A DNA stretch of 64,000 bases, from positions 434,001-498,000 of the forward strand of contig JASBNA010000020.1 of assembly GCA_038087015.1 (NCBI GenBank), read 5' to 3'. The notes beneath the pieces are model-generated. The model made no database searches. It was given only the letters and a program-made list of their open reading frames with translations, and was not told the DNA's origin. The stretch is from Cerrena zonata. Taxonomy: Eukaryota > Basidiomycota > Agaricomycetes > Polyporales > Cerrenaceae. The first letter of the stretch is position 1; every line of letters begins with the position of its first letter. The translations under genes were made by a program, and so were the position numbers. This document shows, piece by piece, positions 34,530 through 46,555 of this stretch.

Positions 34530-36210
34530 ATGCCTCCATTCTACGAGCTACAGCTGATCCTCTTTTCTTCGGTATGTCTTGTTTGGCTTCTGTTCGATCG
34601 CCAGCTTTCCGGCAAGCGGCCATCTGAGCATAGTGCGCCCGCCATAACCATGGCGAGGCTGGCGAAGCAGTACTTGATTGTATATGCCATTGTCATGGGT
34701 GAGCCACCCTCTTCTAAGGTGGTACATATATACTGAATGCACGATACAGGTGCCGATTGGTTGCAAGGACCCTACGTCTATTCCTTATACAGGGAGCAAT
34801 ACGCATTCCCCGAGAGACTAGTTGCCGTACTCTTCGTGATAGGATTTCTGTCTGCAGGTCTGACAGCCCCTCTGGTTGGTGCATGGGCTGATCAACAGTG
34901 AGTCTTGTCTTTACGTTTGCATTGTCTTGCCATTTGTCCAGTAGCTGCTCGCATTCAACAAATACACATTCCCTTGCTGTGAACAAACACTATCGCACTA
35001 TGGTAAACACTGTCTATGATGCTGATAAGGTCATTTCAGCGGTCGCAAGAGACTCTGTCTCGTATTTTGCGTGACCTACACCCTCGCATGTGCCTGCATC
35101 CTTGTTCCTTACCTCCCCATCCTTCTCTTTGGTCGTCTACTTGGAGGCATCTCCACATCCATTCTTTACTCCGCATTCGAGTCATGGTTGATTTCAGCCT
35201 CGACCTCTCTTGGACTTCCACAGTCCGACCTTTCCACTATCCTTGGTCGTGCCACTCTCGTCAATGGATTCGTTGCAGCCGGTGCTGGCGTTTTCAGTAA
35301 TCAATTAGTTGGTTACACTGGTTCATTCGCGTCTCCATTCATGGCAAGCGGCATGTTACTGATGCTGGCTTGGGTCGTGATCCGCGGTCTCTGGAAAGAG
35401 AACTACGGCGGGTCCGACTCATCCAAGGCAACTGTATCTCAAGATACGTTCCAACTAAAACGATTGTCTCAAGCTTGGAAAATCGTCATGAGCGGTAAAT
35501 ACCCTGCGCGGCATTCACTCGACGTGAGCGTGTTATTCATGCTTTCACAGATCCGAACCTCCTCGTGCTCGGCCTCACTCAGACCTGTTTTGAAGGATCT
35601 ATGTATCTCTTCGTATTCCTCTGGGTTCCTTCACTTCAGGAGAGCGCTGCTTCATCAACACTACCCCTGGGTTACATCTTCTCCAGTTTCATGATTGCCA
35701 TGATGCTAGGATCACTCCTATACACTACCATCGTATCATACAATGCCTCCCACGGAGGCGATGATGCCCTATCTCTCCATGCAAAATTGAGTTCACTCGT
35801 GTGTGCCGTGAGTGCACTCACGTTCGCTATCGCAGTGAGCAACCATGATGAACACGTGCGCTTCTGGGCTTTCTGTGCCTTTGAGGCGTGCGTTGGCATG
35901 TACTACCCTGTCCAGGGTATGCTTCGGGGGAGTCTCATCTCCAACGAACACCGAGCCACAGTAAGCATCATATTTGACTCTTTCGCACTTTGTTGACAAT
36001 CTCACTTGTATGTAGCTTTCCTCATTATTCAGAGTACCTCTCAATATTTTTGTTGTGGTATCCCTCCTGACTGGTGTCTCATCCGCTCGATACACTGTAC
36101 TTACAACCAGTGCTTGCATGCTTGGCTTTTCATCTTTGATGACCGGCGCGGTTATCGTTAGACGTCTTGGTGCTCCCCCGGGACCCAGTCTTCTCCCCCG
36201 CGAGGCATAA
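34530..36210 (+). CDS. MFS transporter, MFSD5 / molybdate-anion type
   Basis: This is a polytopic membrane transporter of about 450-480 residues. Exon 1 is MPPFYELQLILFSSVCLVWL and ends AKQYLIVYAIVM. Exon 2 begins GADWLQGPYVYSLYREQYAF, the signature of the MFS_5 (MFSD5) family, and has FVIGFLSAGLTAPLVGAWAD. Exon 3 has GRKRLCLVFCVTYTLAC, then FGRLLGGISTSILYSAFESW, TLVNGFVAAGAGVFSNQLVG and LLMLAWVVIRGLWKENYGG. Exon 4 has DPNLLVLGLTQTCFEGSMYL and FVFLWVPSLQE. The last exon LSSLFRVPLNIFVVVSLLTG ends LGAPPGPSLLPREA with TAA at 36208-36210. Algal and animal relatives transport molybdate; the fungal substrate is inferred only from family. Confidence 0.88.
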
Positions 36211-36855
36211 CGCCCTACTCCCAAAGTAGATTCCTCGGACTACTGTTCATACTTCTATCATACTTGAAACAATTTTATTCCTCTTCGGACTCTATTTCCT
36301 CAATTAACTTTCGCTCGCTTAAACCTCTGGAAAAGTAATGCATATCTCTGCTTAACATGGACTAAGGATGCGGACGAGTGCCTATGGATCCCTCACTCAC
36401 CTAGGAATTTTACATCGCTGTTCTGCATTTTCAATAAGGTCCGATCTGGCTAACAATTCGGACTCTACCCGAGCGCTCAATAGAACCTTTCCAACCGATT
36501 TTGCAAAAAATGGAAAAGGAAAGTGCTGTCGTTCAGTACGCTCACGATGGCCAATATTGATGAAGTTTTTCGGTATGTTCATTGATATTCGGACCTTAAC
36601 GTCAGAATCATGAGACTATGTGTTCACACATGGTAATGATGGATATCTCCGTTCCATTTTTGTCGCAGAGTTGAGCGTTTATACATGATAAGGACTAGTA
36701 CCTGCGGTTAAAGTCAGGCGGCTTGCCGGTCTAAATCCTCCGCCCATGATTCATTTATAGTTTATAGTGCCAGAACTGAGAATGAGTCCCCGCCCTCCTC
36801 TTCCCTTTCCCTCGTCTTAGGTTCAACGACGTGTATACCTTATACCCCGACCACC
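36211..36855. other. Spacer before the GPI glycoprotein gene; no gene seen
   Basis: Short frames on both strands at 36368-36613 have no recognisable content. A pyrimidine-rich stretch at 36780-36850 directly precedes the start at 36856 and looks like a typical fungal core promoter. Confidence 0.45.
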
Positions 36856-38356
36856 ATGTTGTCTTTCGGTCTTGTAACGCTCTCACTTTCCCTTCTGGTT
36901 TCCGGCCAAACATACAGTGCGACATATCTGCCTTCGAGTGCTCCTAAAACCAGTGAGCAAGGCCAGAGCGGGACTAACCAATGTGGTTCTGGCCATGACC
37001 AGTCATCTATGTGCCAGAATGCTTACCGTAAGTTTGTTATCATTGGATATTCTTTCCATGAAATTCTAACAATTCTGCTCCAGTCAATTCCGTCGATGAC
37101 TTCTGTTTCTTCGCACCACCTGAGCCTGGACCTGGCTCTGTCATCGGAAATACTGAGCGCATTGAAGTCTCTTGGTGCATCAAGGATGGATATGGTACCC
37201 GTCTAATCCCTGATGGCAGTATCACGGGCGCGCATTTCGTTCAGACACCGGACTTTGTTCAGATTACTGGTGTCGGCGACCTCACAAAAGTCAACATTCC
37301 AAAGGGTGATTCAGGCGGAGAGCTTGACCCTCATGGCGCTGACGGAAACGGTGAGTTCCAATCATCGGAATAAACATTGCATGCCCGGTGTGTGCCTCCT
37401 AAGCAATATAGGGGGTAAATAACCAGCGGAACCTCATGTCTGCGGCGTGTCATACTCCATAGCGCAGAAATACAGATCGTGCTTGCTGACGTATAAATCT
37501 AATTTAGGTAATCCTATCGGTGGCTTGGTATTTTCGAGCGCGTTTGGGTCACTCGCACAAATGCACGAATGGACGGTGAGTCTATAATTGGCTCGCTGCT
37601 ATTTTTGAACTTACCTTCTCTTCTTTAGAACTTCATGTCCGACAGCATGTTCTGCTTCCGTGCTTGCAAGGATGGACCTAAGGCTCCTGCGCTTTGCCAG
37701 CACATTTATGATGTTATGGGTTGCATGTGGAATATGCCTGCCAACTATAATGCGGGTACTTTCGAGAAGTGTGCTGCTGATTCTGGAGAACCAATGGGTG
37801 TATACGGCACCTCCACCTTCCACCAAGGTGATCCCGTCACACCCGACGCTCACCCAGTACCTTCCTCCTCTCAGTGTACCACCTTGACGAGTATTGGAAA
37901 TAACCTTAACGTTGCGAGCGGTGCTTCTTCTGCTGCATCGAGCGTAAGTACTTCGTCTCCTGTGTCTTCAGGATCTCCATCCGTTTCTGTATCTTCATCG
38001 GCATCGGCATCTGTGTCTGTGTCTGGCTCTCAATCGTCCGCGGCTCCTGGATCGGGTACTGGATCGAGATCGGTGTGTGCTTGATGTTACTCTTATCGCT
38101 TCGCTTCATGCTTTCCCCTATTTTTGTTTCATATTTCCATGATATGATGTTTTACTGACGAATGTTTGACTCACAGACTCCCGCACCCACTGGAACCGTT
38201 TCTGGAAGTTCGGCTTCTCGCACTGGAAGCGGGAGTAGTGGCGCACCTTCAGCCACTGGCGGCTCTCAAAACAACGGAGCGGTCTCTTTGAAGGCTGTTT
38301 CTTACATTCTTGCCAGCCTTTCCATGGCTGCTATCGGAGGCATCGTCGTTCTCTAA
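36856..38356 (+). CDS. GPI-anchored secreted glycoprotein ('macrophage activating glycoprotein' type)
   Basis: The N-terminus MLSFGLVTLSLSLLVSGQ is a signal peptide. The conserved body reads TYSATYLPSSAPKTSEQGQS, NQCGSGHDQSSMCQNAYLNS, DDFCFFAPPEPGPGSVIGNT, EVSWCIKDGYGTRLIPDGSI, GAHFVQTPDFVQITGVGDLT and KGDSGGELDPHGADGNGNPI. It continues GLVFSSAFGSLAQMHEWTNF, SDSMFCFRACKDGPKAPALC, DVMGCMWNMPANYNAGTFEK and GEPMGVYGTSTFHQGDPVTP. About ten cysteines suggest an extracellular disulfide-bonded domain. A long Ser/Thr-rich tail (37900-38280) and a C-terminal hydrophobic segment ending MAAIGGIVVL fit a GPI anchor signal. The family is widespread in basidiomycetes and often annotated by that name; its molecular role is not established. 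Introns at 37029-37082, about 37351-37507, 37575-37628 and one inside the Ser-rich region. Confidence 0.85.
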
Positions 38357-38857
38357 TGATATAACGTCTTTCCCCCTATACTTTTTTGGAGTCAACAAGG
38401 ATCATATCATTCATTCGGGATATTGTGTTTGGACTATCAGGTTAATCTGTGCTTCTGTTTCATGAACTTTTCTACTACTTACCTATTACCTACCATTACG
38501 GACCGCATTTTCGTGGATCTATATGTACCTGCTTTGGGAGACTAGTTTGCTAACATTGTTTGTATACCGTTTCCATCGCTCTGAGTTTTTCGATTCCGAG
38601 TACAGTAGTATCCTATGTTTGTATCAGTTACTACACCGGATCGGATATACCACGTCCTGTCGTTACTGTAAAAACGTCACTCTAGCAAGCTATCGGTATC
38701 CTCGGTGTCACGGTAAATCTTCCGAACATTTGCCTGCTGATCGTGATTTCGACCGAATACCGGCGGCGAGTGGTAAGACTGGGCAAGAACTGTCATAAAA
38801 TCGTGCATGTTCATGAGCTGGAAGCATCTAAGCGTTTCACTTGACAGGAGAACTGAT
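38357..38857. other. Spacer; no gene seen
   Basis: These 500 bases lie between the GPI glycoprotein and the next gene. Short frames at 38523-38798 and 38677-38865 run on opposite strands over the same bases and show no domain. Confidence 0.4.
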
Positions 38858-40174
38858 ATGAGCACGTCAAATTATGGGTTTGTGGCTGCGCCAACTTATG
38901 ATCCTCGAGGCGGAGCGCCTGCCGATGCCCTCCTCCAATTACATGTACGAACTTTTAACCCCGATTCTCTCTCATCGGTCTTGTAGCTTGAAAAATGAAA
39001 GGGGTACAGAGTTTTGAACAAATAGTTAAAGCTTCACATAGTGAGGCTCTCAATCTGGACTATGCTGGTAATTCGATATATCGACTACTCAATACTAGTA
39101 CTCACCAGTGTCAAGCGTATATCAGTTGACATCAGGCACTAAAAGTCCAGATGCCAGGTACCGACCTATATTAACTTACATGACATGTTTGCATTTCCTG
39201 ATGTAGCATAGGTCGGACGCCACCCTCATCTCATTAAAACCCTACTCAGGATGAGCCGGGTTTCTCGCTCCCTGCTCGCCTTTCCGGTCCTTCCAACACA
39301 ACCCTAGTGCTCGATAGTGGTGGGTCACCTCAGACCTCTTGGCAACGAGCCCCGAGTCCTAGAGGATGGTACTTCCTCCGCACCCCTCCAATACCAGCTT
39401 CAACGAAGTCTTTCTGGAGGATCATTTGAAACCCAGAGATGGTGGACTCGGTGCCTTTCCTGATAGTAGCAATATCCTTATTGCTCTAGGCGTCATAATC
39501 GGCCTTGCCACTATATGCCTATTTGCCAACTTTGGGCTGATTCGATGCGGTCATCGATCACTTTTGTCTCGTTTATTTTGTTGCGCATCACGTCGTAGGG
39601 AACAAGAGCAAGAGTCGTCGATAGTCTCAACCAACCTCAAGACCCGTAAAGTAAAGGTTTTGAAGAAACCCAGAATTTATGACGTGTCGTTGGTGTCCCA
39701 TCACACCAGACCAGATGACATTCAGAAGTTATCATGGAGAAGTATAACGGTTAGTCGTCATGTCCCAACATCATCATAATACCTCCCAATCTGATGCGAT
39801 GTACTCAACTTTAGCCCATCTCCGTCAGATATGTTTATGGCACTAGCAAACTTAAATCAAATGCACGATCTAATACGCCTCCCCTACCATCCGTCTCTGC
39901 CTTTCCTATTATTGCACCACCATTACGCGCAAAACCCACTACACCACCAAGTAGCAATAAACATGAAGCTGCTATTCGAATATCTGTCGCAATCGCTATG
40001 CCTCACGACCCTAACACATGCAACATTCCATGTTACGAATTGGGAACCACCGATATTGCGGCCCCTTGGAAAACGAGAGAGCACAGGAAGAAGGAAATAC
40101 TAAAGCTGGATCGAGACACGAAGGAAAATATAGATCACAGGATGGCTGAGGCGATGTTACTCAGGTCTGTGTAG
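38858..40174 (+). CDS. Single-pass membrane protein, unknown; frame change near 39365
   Basis: I do not recognise the family. A likely first exon is MSTSNYGFVAAPTYDPRGGA...LLQLH (38858-38946). After a non-coding stretch, DEPGFSLPARLSGPSNTTLV, DSGGSPQTSWQRAPSPRG (from 39251) reads in one frame. The clearly protein-like continuation SFNEVFLEDHLKPRDGGLGA is in another frame. It has one membrane helix, ILIALGVIIGLATICLFANF, followed by a cysteine-bearing basic juxtamembrane run (RLFCCASRRREQEQE) and a cytosolic tail. A standard intron (39750-39814) leads to PISVRYVYGTSKLKSNARS and the end EAMLLRSV with TAG at 40172-40174. If the frame change is real the annotated start would be ATG 39366. The stretch 39374-40174 is well supported; the upstream part is inference. 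Confidence 0.5.
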
Positions 40175-40674
40175 GTGTGGCTTGGTCTGGATTCTTAATC
40201 GTGGATCCATGCCTAATAATTTTCTTTTCATTGTCAGTGACCATGATTATCGGGATTTGCCTATTTCTGTCGCCTACATGGCCTTGTAGCATAGTTGTTC
40301 TGGAAGTTCGCCGTGGCCTGAGTAGTACTTACTATGCCAACCCTATTGTAATATCAGTTACTTCTGGCACCTTATCTCTCAATTATGTCATTAATTACAT
40401 GTAAATAGAGCTATAAAAAGCTACCAGCCTGAACTACTATCGAGTCTTTAACAAGAATCACTACTGTACCTCATATCTTTTCTTATCTCCCGCCACCGTC
40501 TATTAAATCAGTTGTTTGGCCTTGTTGTCCAACATCTTCGACTATATAACCTAATTTAGACAAGCGTAAACTCACTTGGCAACAATCGCATGGAAGTTTT
40601 TCAAGCTCTTATGCTTGTCGAAACTCAATCGTACCAACCCATGCAAAGCACGCTAGCTGATAGAACCTCACTAA
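40175..40674. other. Spacer; no gene seen
   Basis: This 500-base AT-rich stretch contains one short hydrophobic frame (40177-40404) that lacks any family match or splice context, so I do not call it. Confidence 0.4.
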
Positions 40675-40926
40675 ATGCTTTCTGATGAACTTCTCGGCTC
40701 CTTCCAAAAAGCGACTTTTCCGATGGGAAACGATCATGGTACCTATCATCAAGACCCTTACGACGATGAACTAGTGATCGGATCCCCCCGAAACCTAGTT
40801 TCTAAAGCCTTATAGTGGGAGAATACAAGAAGAGTAGGCGTGGACAACGACTCCCAGACCTTTAGCGTCCCTTTTGTCGAATATCCCTCCACCTGGAGGG
40901 AATTTACCTCGCCCAGGCCAAGTTGA
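40675..40926 (+). pseudogene. Small open frame interrupted by one TAG
   Basis: The ATG at 40675 opens MLSDELLGSFQKATFPMGND and runs 46 codons to a TAG at 40813-40815. The same frame then continues 36 codons (WENTRRVGVDNDSQTF...TWREFTSPRPS) to a TGA at 40924-40926. Composition is protein-like (acidic/aromatic) on both sides. It could be an upstream exon or a leader of the following membrane-protein gene, or chance. No family recognised. Confidence 0.25.
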
Positions 40927-41043
40927 CCATCCAAGTAACATATGTGAGTATCAAATCGTTGGTCGTGGAGAAGATTGCTCTGACTGAACGGGAATTCTCA
41001 TCGAATAGTCTTTTTGCAAGTCCTCCACATTCTTTACCCAGAC

Positions 41044-41475
41044 ATGCCCGTCATTACTATTGCCGAAGCTATCCAAAGTGCCAGTGAGAACAGTCAGGCA
41101 TCCGCAACAGGTTCTGCAGATGTTGTACTCGAGTCTGCTTTCCCGGAACTCATGCAGTCTGCCAACGTCTTCGACGATTCCCATTCGATCATCCACACCC
41201 TCTTCCCAGGCCACTCTATTTACTTCTGGATCGCCCTTTGCTTCCTGATTGCTGCCGTATTTTCCCGTCTGCTCCTCCAGCTCCTCTTCCGCATGCGCGA
41301 GAAATATCCCGCCGACAGAGAACCCCTTCTTATCACTGAAATTGAGCGGCAATGGTTGAAGCGACGATGGGGCATCAGTGTTGCGGAGGAAATTGTTGAA
41401 GGCGAATCACCAGCGGCTCTGCTGCTGCGAGAAAGGAGGTTGCAGAGCAACTTAAGGGAAATGGGGTTACTTTAA
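41044..41475 (+). CDS. Small membrane protein, unknown
   Basis: An uninterrupted frame of 143 residues starts MPVITIAEAIQSASENSQAS. It has one strong hydrophobic segment, IYFWIALCFLIAAVFSRLLL (residues about 60-80), followed by the amphipathic charged tail RMREKYPADREPLLITEIER, then ERRLQSNLREMGLL and TAA. The topology suggests a single-pass protein with a cytosolic C-terminal helix. I recognise no family. In-frame codons continue upstream of the ATG (LQVLHILYPD), so a spliced upstream exon is possible. Confidence 0.5.
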   Translation: MPVITIAEAIQSASENSQASATGSADVVLESAFPELMQSANVFDDSHSIIHTLFPGHSIYFWIALCFLIAAVFSRLLLQLLFRMREKYPADREPLLITEIERQWLKRRWGISVAEEIVEGESPAALLLRERRLQSNLREMGLL

Positions 41476-41964
41476 GGAGTAAGTTACATTCACATCGTCT
41501 TATCTCCCGAGTCTAAGTCTGACCAAGTTTTAGATTGAGCGTGTTATCAGTCAAGGAATGCAAAGGCGACCGTTGCCAGTGCTTGTACCACATTGTCCAA
41601 CGTTGTATCATTCTACAATGCATCTTCATTCCTATATATATAAAGCTAGTTTGCATGGCTTCATTGTCTTTGCTTGCTCCTGCGTATCACCCTGACCGCA
41701 AGTTCTATTTCTAAAACCTGTCACGTGTGTGACGTAATATTGGTAGCGTCATTGAAGACAGTTATGGCGGTAATATTCCCTCCTTTCTAAGAACCAAAAC
41801 CATCTTTACCAACCAAACCCGCACTTTGACGCGTCACTGACAAATTGCTGTTTGTGTAGGATATAAAGATGGGATGGGATCCCCGTCATACTCCCACAGC
41901 AGGACTCGGGTTCCCGATACTTCAAGTTGCTCTCACTGTCTAGGATCTCTCCATCGACATCGTT
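41476..41964. other. Upstream region of the GTO pair; no gene seen
   Basis: This 489-base spacer contains no convincing coding or RNA feature. It should hold the promoter of the first glutathione transferase. Confidence 0.45.
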
Positions 41965-43355
41965 ATGGCTGGCAAAATAGATGTTTCTATCATCGAGAAT
42001 GACACTGATGGTTCATTCAAGCGGCCTGCATCTACTTTCAGAGACGTAATCGAGAAAGGTGGTAAATTTGAGCCCGAGAAAGGTTTGTTGATTTCTAAGC
42101 CGTGATGCATGGTCCATGAAACTTATCAATGCACTAGATCGTTATCATCTATATGCGTCTTACGGCTGTCGTGAGTGTTGCGTATCATTGCAGTATGTTG
42201 CATCGTGTACTTACATTCAATGTATAGCCTGGGCGACACGAACCCTTATCGTTAGAAAGTTGAAAGGCTTGGAAGACATCATTGGTATTGTGCAGACCAT
42301 TTGTGTGAGGCACCTCTCTCACGCTGTCTCCTTTTAGGCGTTACTATTGTATCACCGCGAATGAGCCCCGACGGCTGGCCATTTGGTGACGTCGATCCAT
42401 TCCCTGGTGCCGAGTCCGATCCGTTCTACGGAGCAAAGCATGTTAAAGATATCTACTTCCGAGCAGATCCTAATTTTACTGGCCGGTTCGTGCTATAGAC
42501 CATACTTCCTAATGTGCTTGTGTCTTAAATACGTCGTCTCATCTAGGTTCACTGTTCCTGTTCTTTGGGACAAAAGATTGGAGACCATTGTAAACAACGA
42601 GAGCTCAGAGATCGTCCGCATCTTCAATACTGCCTTCAATGAACTGTTACCCAAGGATAACTTGAAAGCTTCGTTGGATCTGTATCCGGAAAACCTACGT
42701 GTGGAGATTGACGATTTGAACAGCTGGGTATACGATACAGTCAATAGTAAGCCAGATTACTGGATATAAGACGCAAATACTGACTTTCTATTATAGATGG
42801 CGTGTACAAAGCCGGCTTTGCTACTAGCCAGGAAGCCTATGAAGCGGCTGTTTACCCTCTTTTCGAATCCCTCGATAGGCTAGAGAAGATCCTCGAGGGG
42901 AAGGATTACCTTGTTGGCGGTCAGCTGACAGAGGCTGATGTGAGATTGTTTGTAACCATTGTACGTATGTTCCCACTATTGAGAAGTGTCGTACTCAGTC
43001 AAGATTCAAGATTCGGTTCGACGTCGCTTATCATGGAATCTTCAAATGCAATATTAGGGACATTAGAAATGGATATCCGGCGATCAGTTGGTTGGTTATT
43101 TCTCACCTTTTCGGTGACTATGACGTTCATACTATATTCAAATAGGTGGCTGCGAAAGCTCTATTGGAACATACCAGCTTTCAAAGACACTTGCAATTTT
43201 GACCACATCAAAGTCGGATATTATGCTCACCGTCAAGTACGTGTGCATAACCAACCGTTCCCTCTCCCCTGTACTAACCCTCCATTTCCGGGATACAGAT
43301 GAATCCGTCGTTGGTCACGCCTGTAGGCCCAATTCCTGACATCTTGCCCCTCTGA
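41965..43355 (+). CDS. Omega-class glutathione transferase / S-glutathionyl-hydroquinone reductase, copy 1
   Basis: GTO/ECM4-family enzymes use an active-site Cys to reduce glutathione conjugates of quinones and mixed disulfides. ATG at 41965 begins MAGKIDVSIIENDTDGSFKR, PASTFRDVIEKGGKFEPEK. Short exons follow: DRYHLYASYGC, then [20 protein letters not shown] (so the Cys-Pro-Trp-Ala active site is split by an intron), [55 protein letters not shown] and [20 protein letters not shown]. Then [58 protein letters not shown] and the end GPIPDILPL with TGA at 43353-43355. All family landmarks are present. It is followed 236 bases downstream by a close paralogue with the same intron plan. No targeting leader, so probably cytosolic. 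Confidence 0.92.
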
Positions 43356-43591
43356 ATATGGCGCTTTCTTGCACAGCTTAATGTCATCTTTTTGAGTTTG
43401 CATTGACTTGTATCCTCTCCATCGATTGTTATCTGTAATAGTTCCTGATCAATTATAACCCTCTCTCCGGCGAACGAGCGGGCAGTGTGGGCGCGGACTG
43501 TGAACTATCTTACCATAAATGACCATCGACCCAATTCGGATGACGCAATGGGGAATGCTTTATAAGGCTCTCAGGTTGGGAGTATAATACC

Positions 43592-45096
43592 ATGAAGGTT
43601 CTTTATAACCTTCATCTCACCCCGCGTTTCATATCTCGAGTCTCTGCAAGGGCGTTACTCTCAAATTTTAAGTATCAGGTTCCGAAACACACAAAGTATT
43701 TCCGAGCAAATTCCATGATGGCGGGAAGAGACGTCACGTCCCAATCCAACATTCACGTTATGAAGACAGAGGCTGATGGCTCCTTCAAGAGGAAGGCCTC
43801 TACATTCCGCGACTTTATTGCAAAGGATAGTCAATTTACTCCTGATAAGGGTCGGTTGTTTTTACCCTCTAATCCCCATATCCGTGCTTACATATAATTG
43901 CAGGAAGGTACCACCTTTATGTTTCTTACGCATGCCGTACGTATTTCGTAGAACTCCTCCCTTGGACACACTAATGTATACAACATAGCCTGGGCGACAC
44001 GAACTCTGATCACCAGAAAGCTCAAGGGCTTGGAGGACTTCATCGGTAAACCGTTGCGGTTAATAGTTGTTCTTAGTGTATTGACCCACTTGTCTATTTG
44101 TAGGAGTTACAATTGTCTCGCCACGTATGGGTACAGACGGCTGGCCTCTTGGTGATGTCGACGAATTTCCTGGTGCTACGCCGGATCCTATTAATGGGGC
44201 AAAGCATATCAAGGACTTATACCTTCGTGCCAACCCTGATTACGACGGCCGGTTTGTGTAACGCTCAATAGGTTCTCGAGAGTGGGCTGACAATACGACA
44301 GATTTACTGTCCCCATTGTCTGGGACAAGAAAACAAGCACAATTGTGAATAATGAAAGCTCCGAAATTATTCGCATCTTCAACACTGCGTTTAATGATCA
44401 ATTACCTGCAGAAAAAGCCAAGATAGACATTTATCCTGAACATCTTCGAGCTCAGATTGACGAGGTCAATGACTGGGTATACAATTCTGTAAACAGTAAG
44501 GTATTTTTCTCTCCATATGAACGTATGTCTTCTGACCTATTCATAGATGGTGTCTACAAAGCTGGCTTTGCTAGCTCTCAACAAGCATATGAAGCGGCAG
44601 TCGTTCCTTTATTCAAGTCGCTTGACAGGTTGGAGGAAATGCTGAAAGGCAAGACCTACCTAATTGGCGATACCCTGACGGAAGCCGACATCAGATTATT
44701 CGTGACTATTGTGCGTACGATATGCCTATGTTTAGACTCTCACTCACAACCTTGACGATAGGTTCGTTTCGACCCTGTATACGTCGGTCACTTTAAATGC
44801 AACCTCCGTACCATTCGAGATGGTTACCCTGCACTCCATCTGTACGTCTTTCCCTCCTTCGAGCAGTCTATAATACTCACAGCTGTCCTACAGCTGGATG
44901 CAGAAGTTGTACTGGAACTTCCCAGAGTTCAAGGACACATGCAACTTTGACCACATCAAAACTCACTACTACTGGTCTCATCCACACGTACGTAGCTGAC
45001 TGTTATTTCTGTTATATGTATCTAACCGTTTCAATGTAGATCAACCCCACTCGTATTGTTCCAACGGGACCTATTCCTCATATCCTTCCTTTGTGA
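43592..45096 (+). CDS. Omega-class glutathione transferase, copy 2, with possible mitochondrial leader
   Basis: This is a tandem paralogue of the preceding gene. ATG at 43592 adds about 40 residues, [20 protein letters not shown] then [17 protein letters not shown], rich in Arg/Lys, Leu and hydroxylated residues with no acidic residue. That composition resembles a mitochondrial presequence. A second start, [10 protein letters not shown], would match copy 1. The body reads [20 protein letters not shown], then an exon junction giving [138 protein letters not shown] and GPIPHILPL, with TGA at 45094-45096. The active-site Cys is retained and intron positions match copy 1. Confidence 0.92.
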
Positions 45097-46555
45097 TCAA
45101 GGAATTGACACGGGTACCTTTGGACCATGGACCGGATCATCGAATTCGAGTCTTGAAACTTGGAATCTGTCTTCGGTTGTATTTTTATATCCTGAATAAT
45201 ACGATTCCTGTCGTATGACTATAACAAGGGCCTTGATAGTGTGATTTCGTCCATCAGACTCGGAGTCCCGTTAAGGTAACCAACCCGATTTCTCAAGGTA
45301 TGAATCATGATCCCCTTGTCCATCTGTTTTATGAAAAATATCTTTTGGATGAATTTTACTTTACTTTACCCCTTACTAGGCTAGTACATAGTTAGTTTGT
45401 CTCCGACACGCATGACTCTTGCGTACTGCCCATTGGCAATTGACCTTTGTTTGTTGGGACTCTTCTTCTATCAGTGAAGCTCGATGTATTCCCTTGTAGA
45501 GGGTGTACTTGGCAATGTATGATGCTATTTAGTTGTTTTACGAGTGGTTTCAACTTCAGACTTTGGTAGCGCTTCAGCTTAAGCGCTCAGAGGCCTCAGC
45601 CACGTGGCACTCTATTTTGGTCTCACTCCTTCAGGCTTCAAGTTGTAGTCTTCATGACATAGGCTTTCTCTGACTTTCATTTTACCGCGTTAAGGCGACA
45701 ATCTTTCGTCTTGCTCGAGTTTTAAACAACTGACATGCTCGAAGGTGGTCAAAGTTCTATCTGGTGAAAGACGATCGTTAGTACTGTCACCGTAGAGTGC
45801 TTTGAAACTGACTCTATTTCTTACCTGATACTTGTTCTTCTAGAGCGGCTGCATTTTCGTCTGTAGCAAATGAAGGAGATATCACCAGTCACCGGGCCCG
45901 CGCGGTATTGGTCCTGAGATTGCGTTTCTCCATGGATCATCGTAATCAGATCTCCGAATGAAAAACCACTCGGCCTCGGCCACGGATGATCTGATCGTTC
46001 AGACAGGCATGATCATTATCACTCCCTCTGGTTTCATATATCGTTCAAGAGACAATCGTCAGAATAACCAACACAGATTTGCGAACCCGGACATTATTCT
46101 CCTGTTAATATTAACACCATCTGCCGACTGTCAATCATGGTCTACCGCAACCGACCATTCTGCTCCTACAAAGATGTCTGAGCTTCGATTGTGGAAGGAC
46201 TACGGTGCGACTCAGTGCTTGATTTCTGTGTTGACAATGTGGTTAAAAATGTAGCCCATCAGGTCTCTTCTCTTACATTCACACGCCGCGTTTCTTATGT
46301 GCGAGCCACTACTGAATTATAATCCCTCGTGATAGATCAGAATTGGTGTTTCCATTCATTTTGTATACTCTTGCCCGACCCCGAACGGAGCGGTTGATTG
46401 AGATCTGCTTGAGCGGGAGAAGCAGTGCATCGTTGTCGGTGTTAAGCTTCTACTGGAAAGCAATACAAGTAACTGTCTACCGTTGGCGTAATCGGCTCTG
46501 TCTCCACTGCTGCTCCCACCCTAGACTACTCCCCTAGGTGCCAATCCTTCCGAGT
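45097..46555. other. 1.46 kb without a recognised gene
   Basis: This lies between the second glutathione transferase and the first DUF6533 gene. Frames at 45958-46254 and 46343-46537 are not linked by convincing splice sites and have no domain. It should include the promoter of the DUF6533 gene. Confidence 0.4.
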
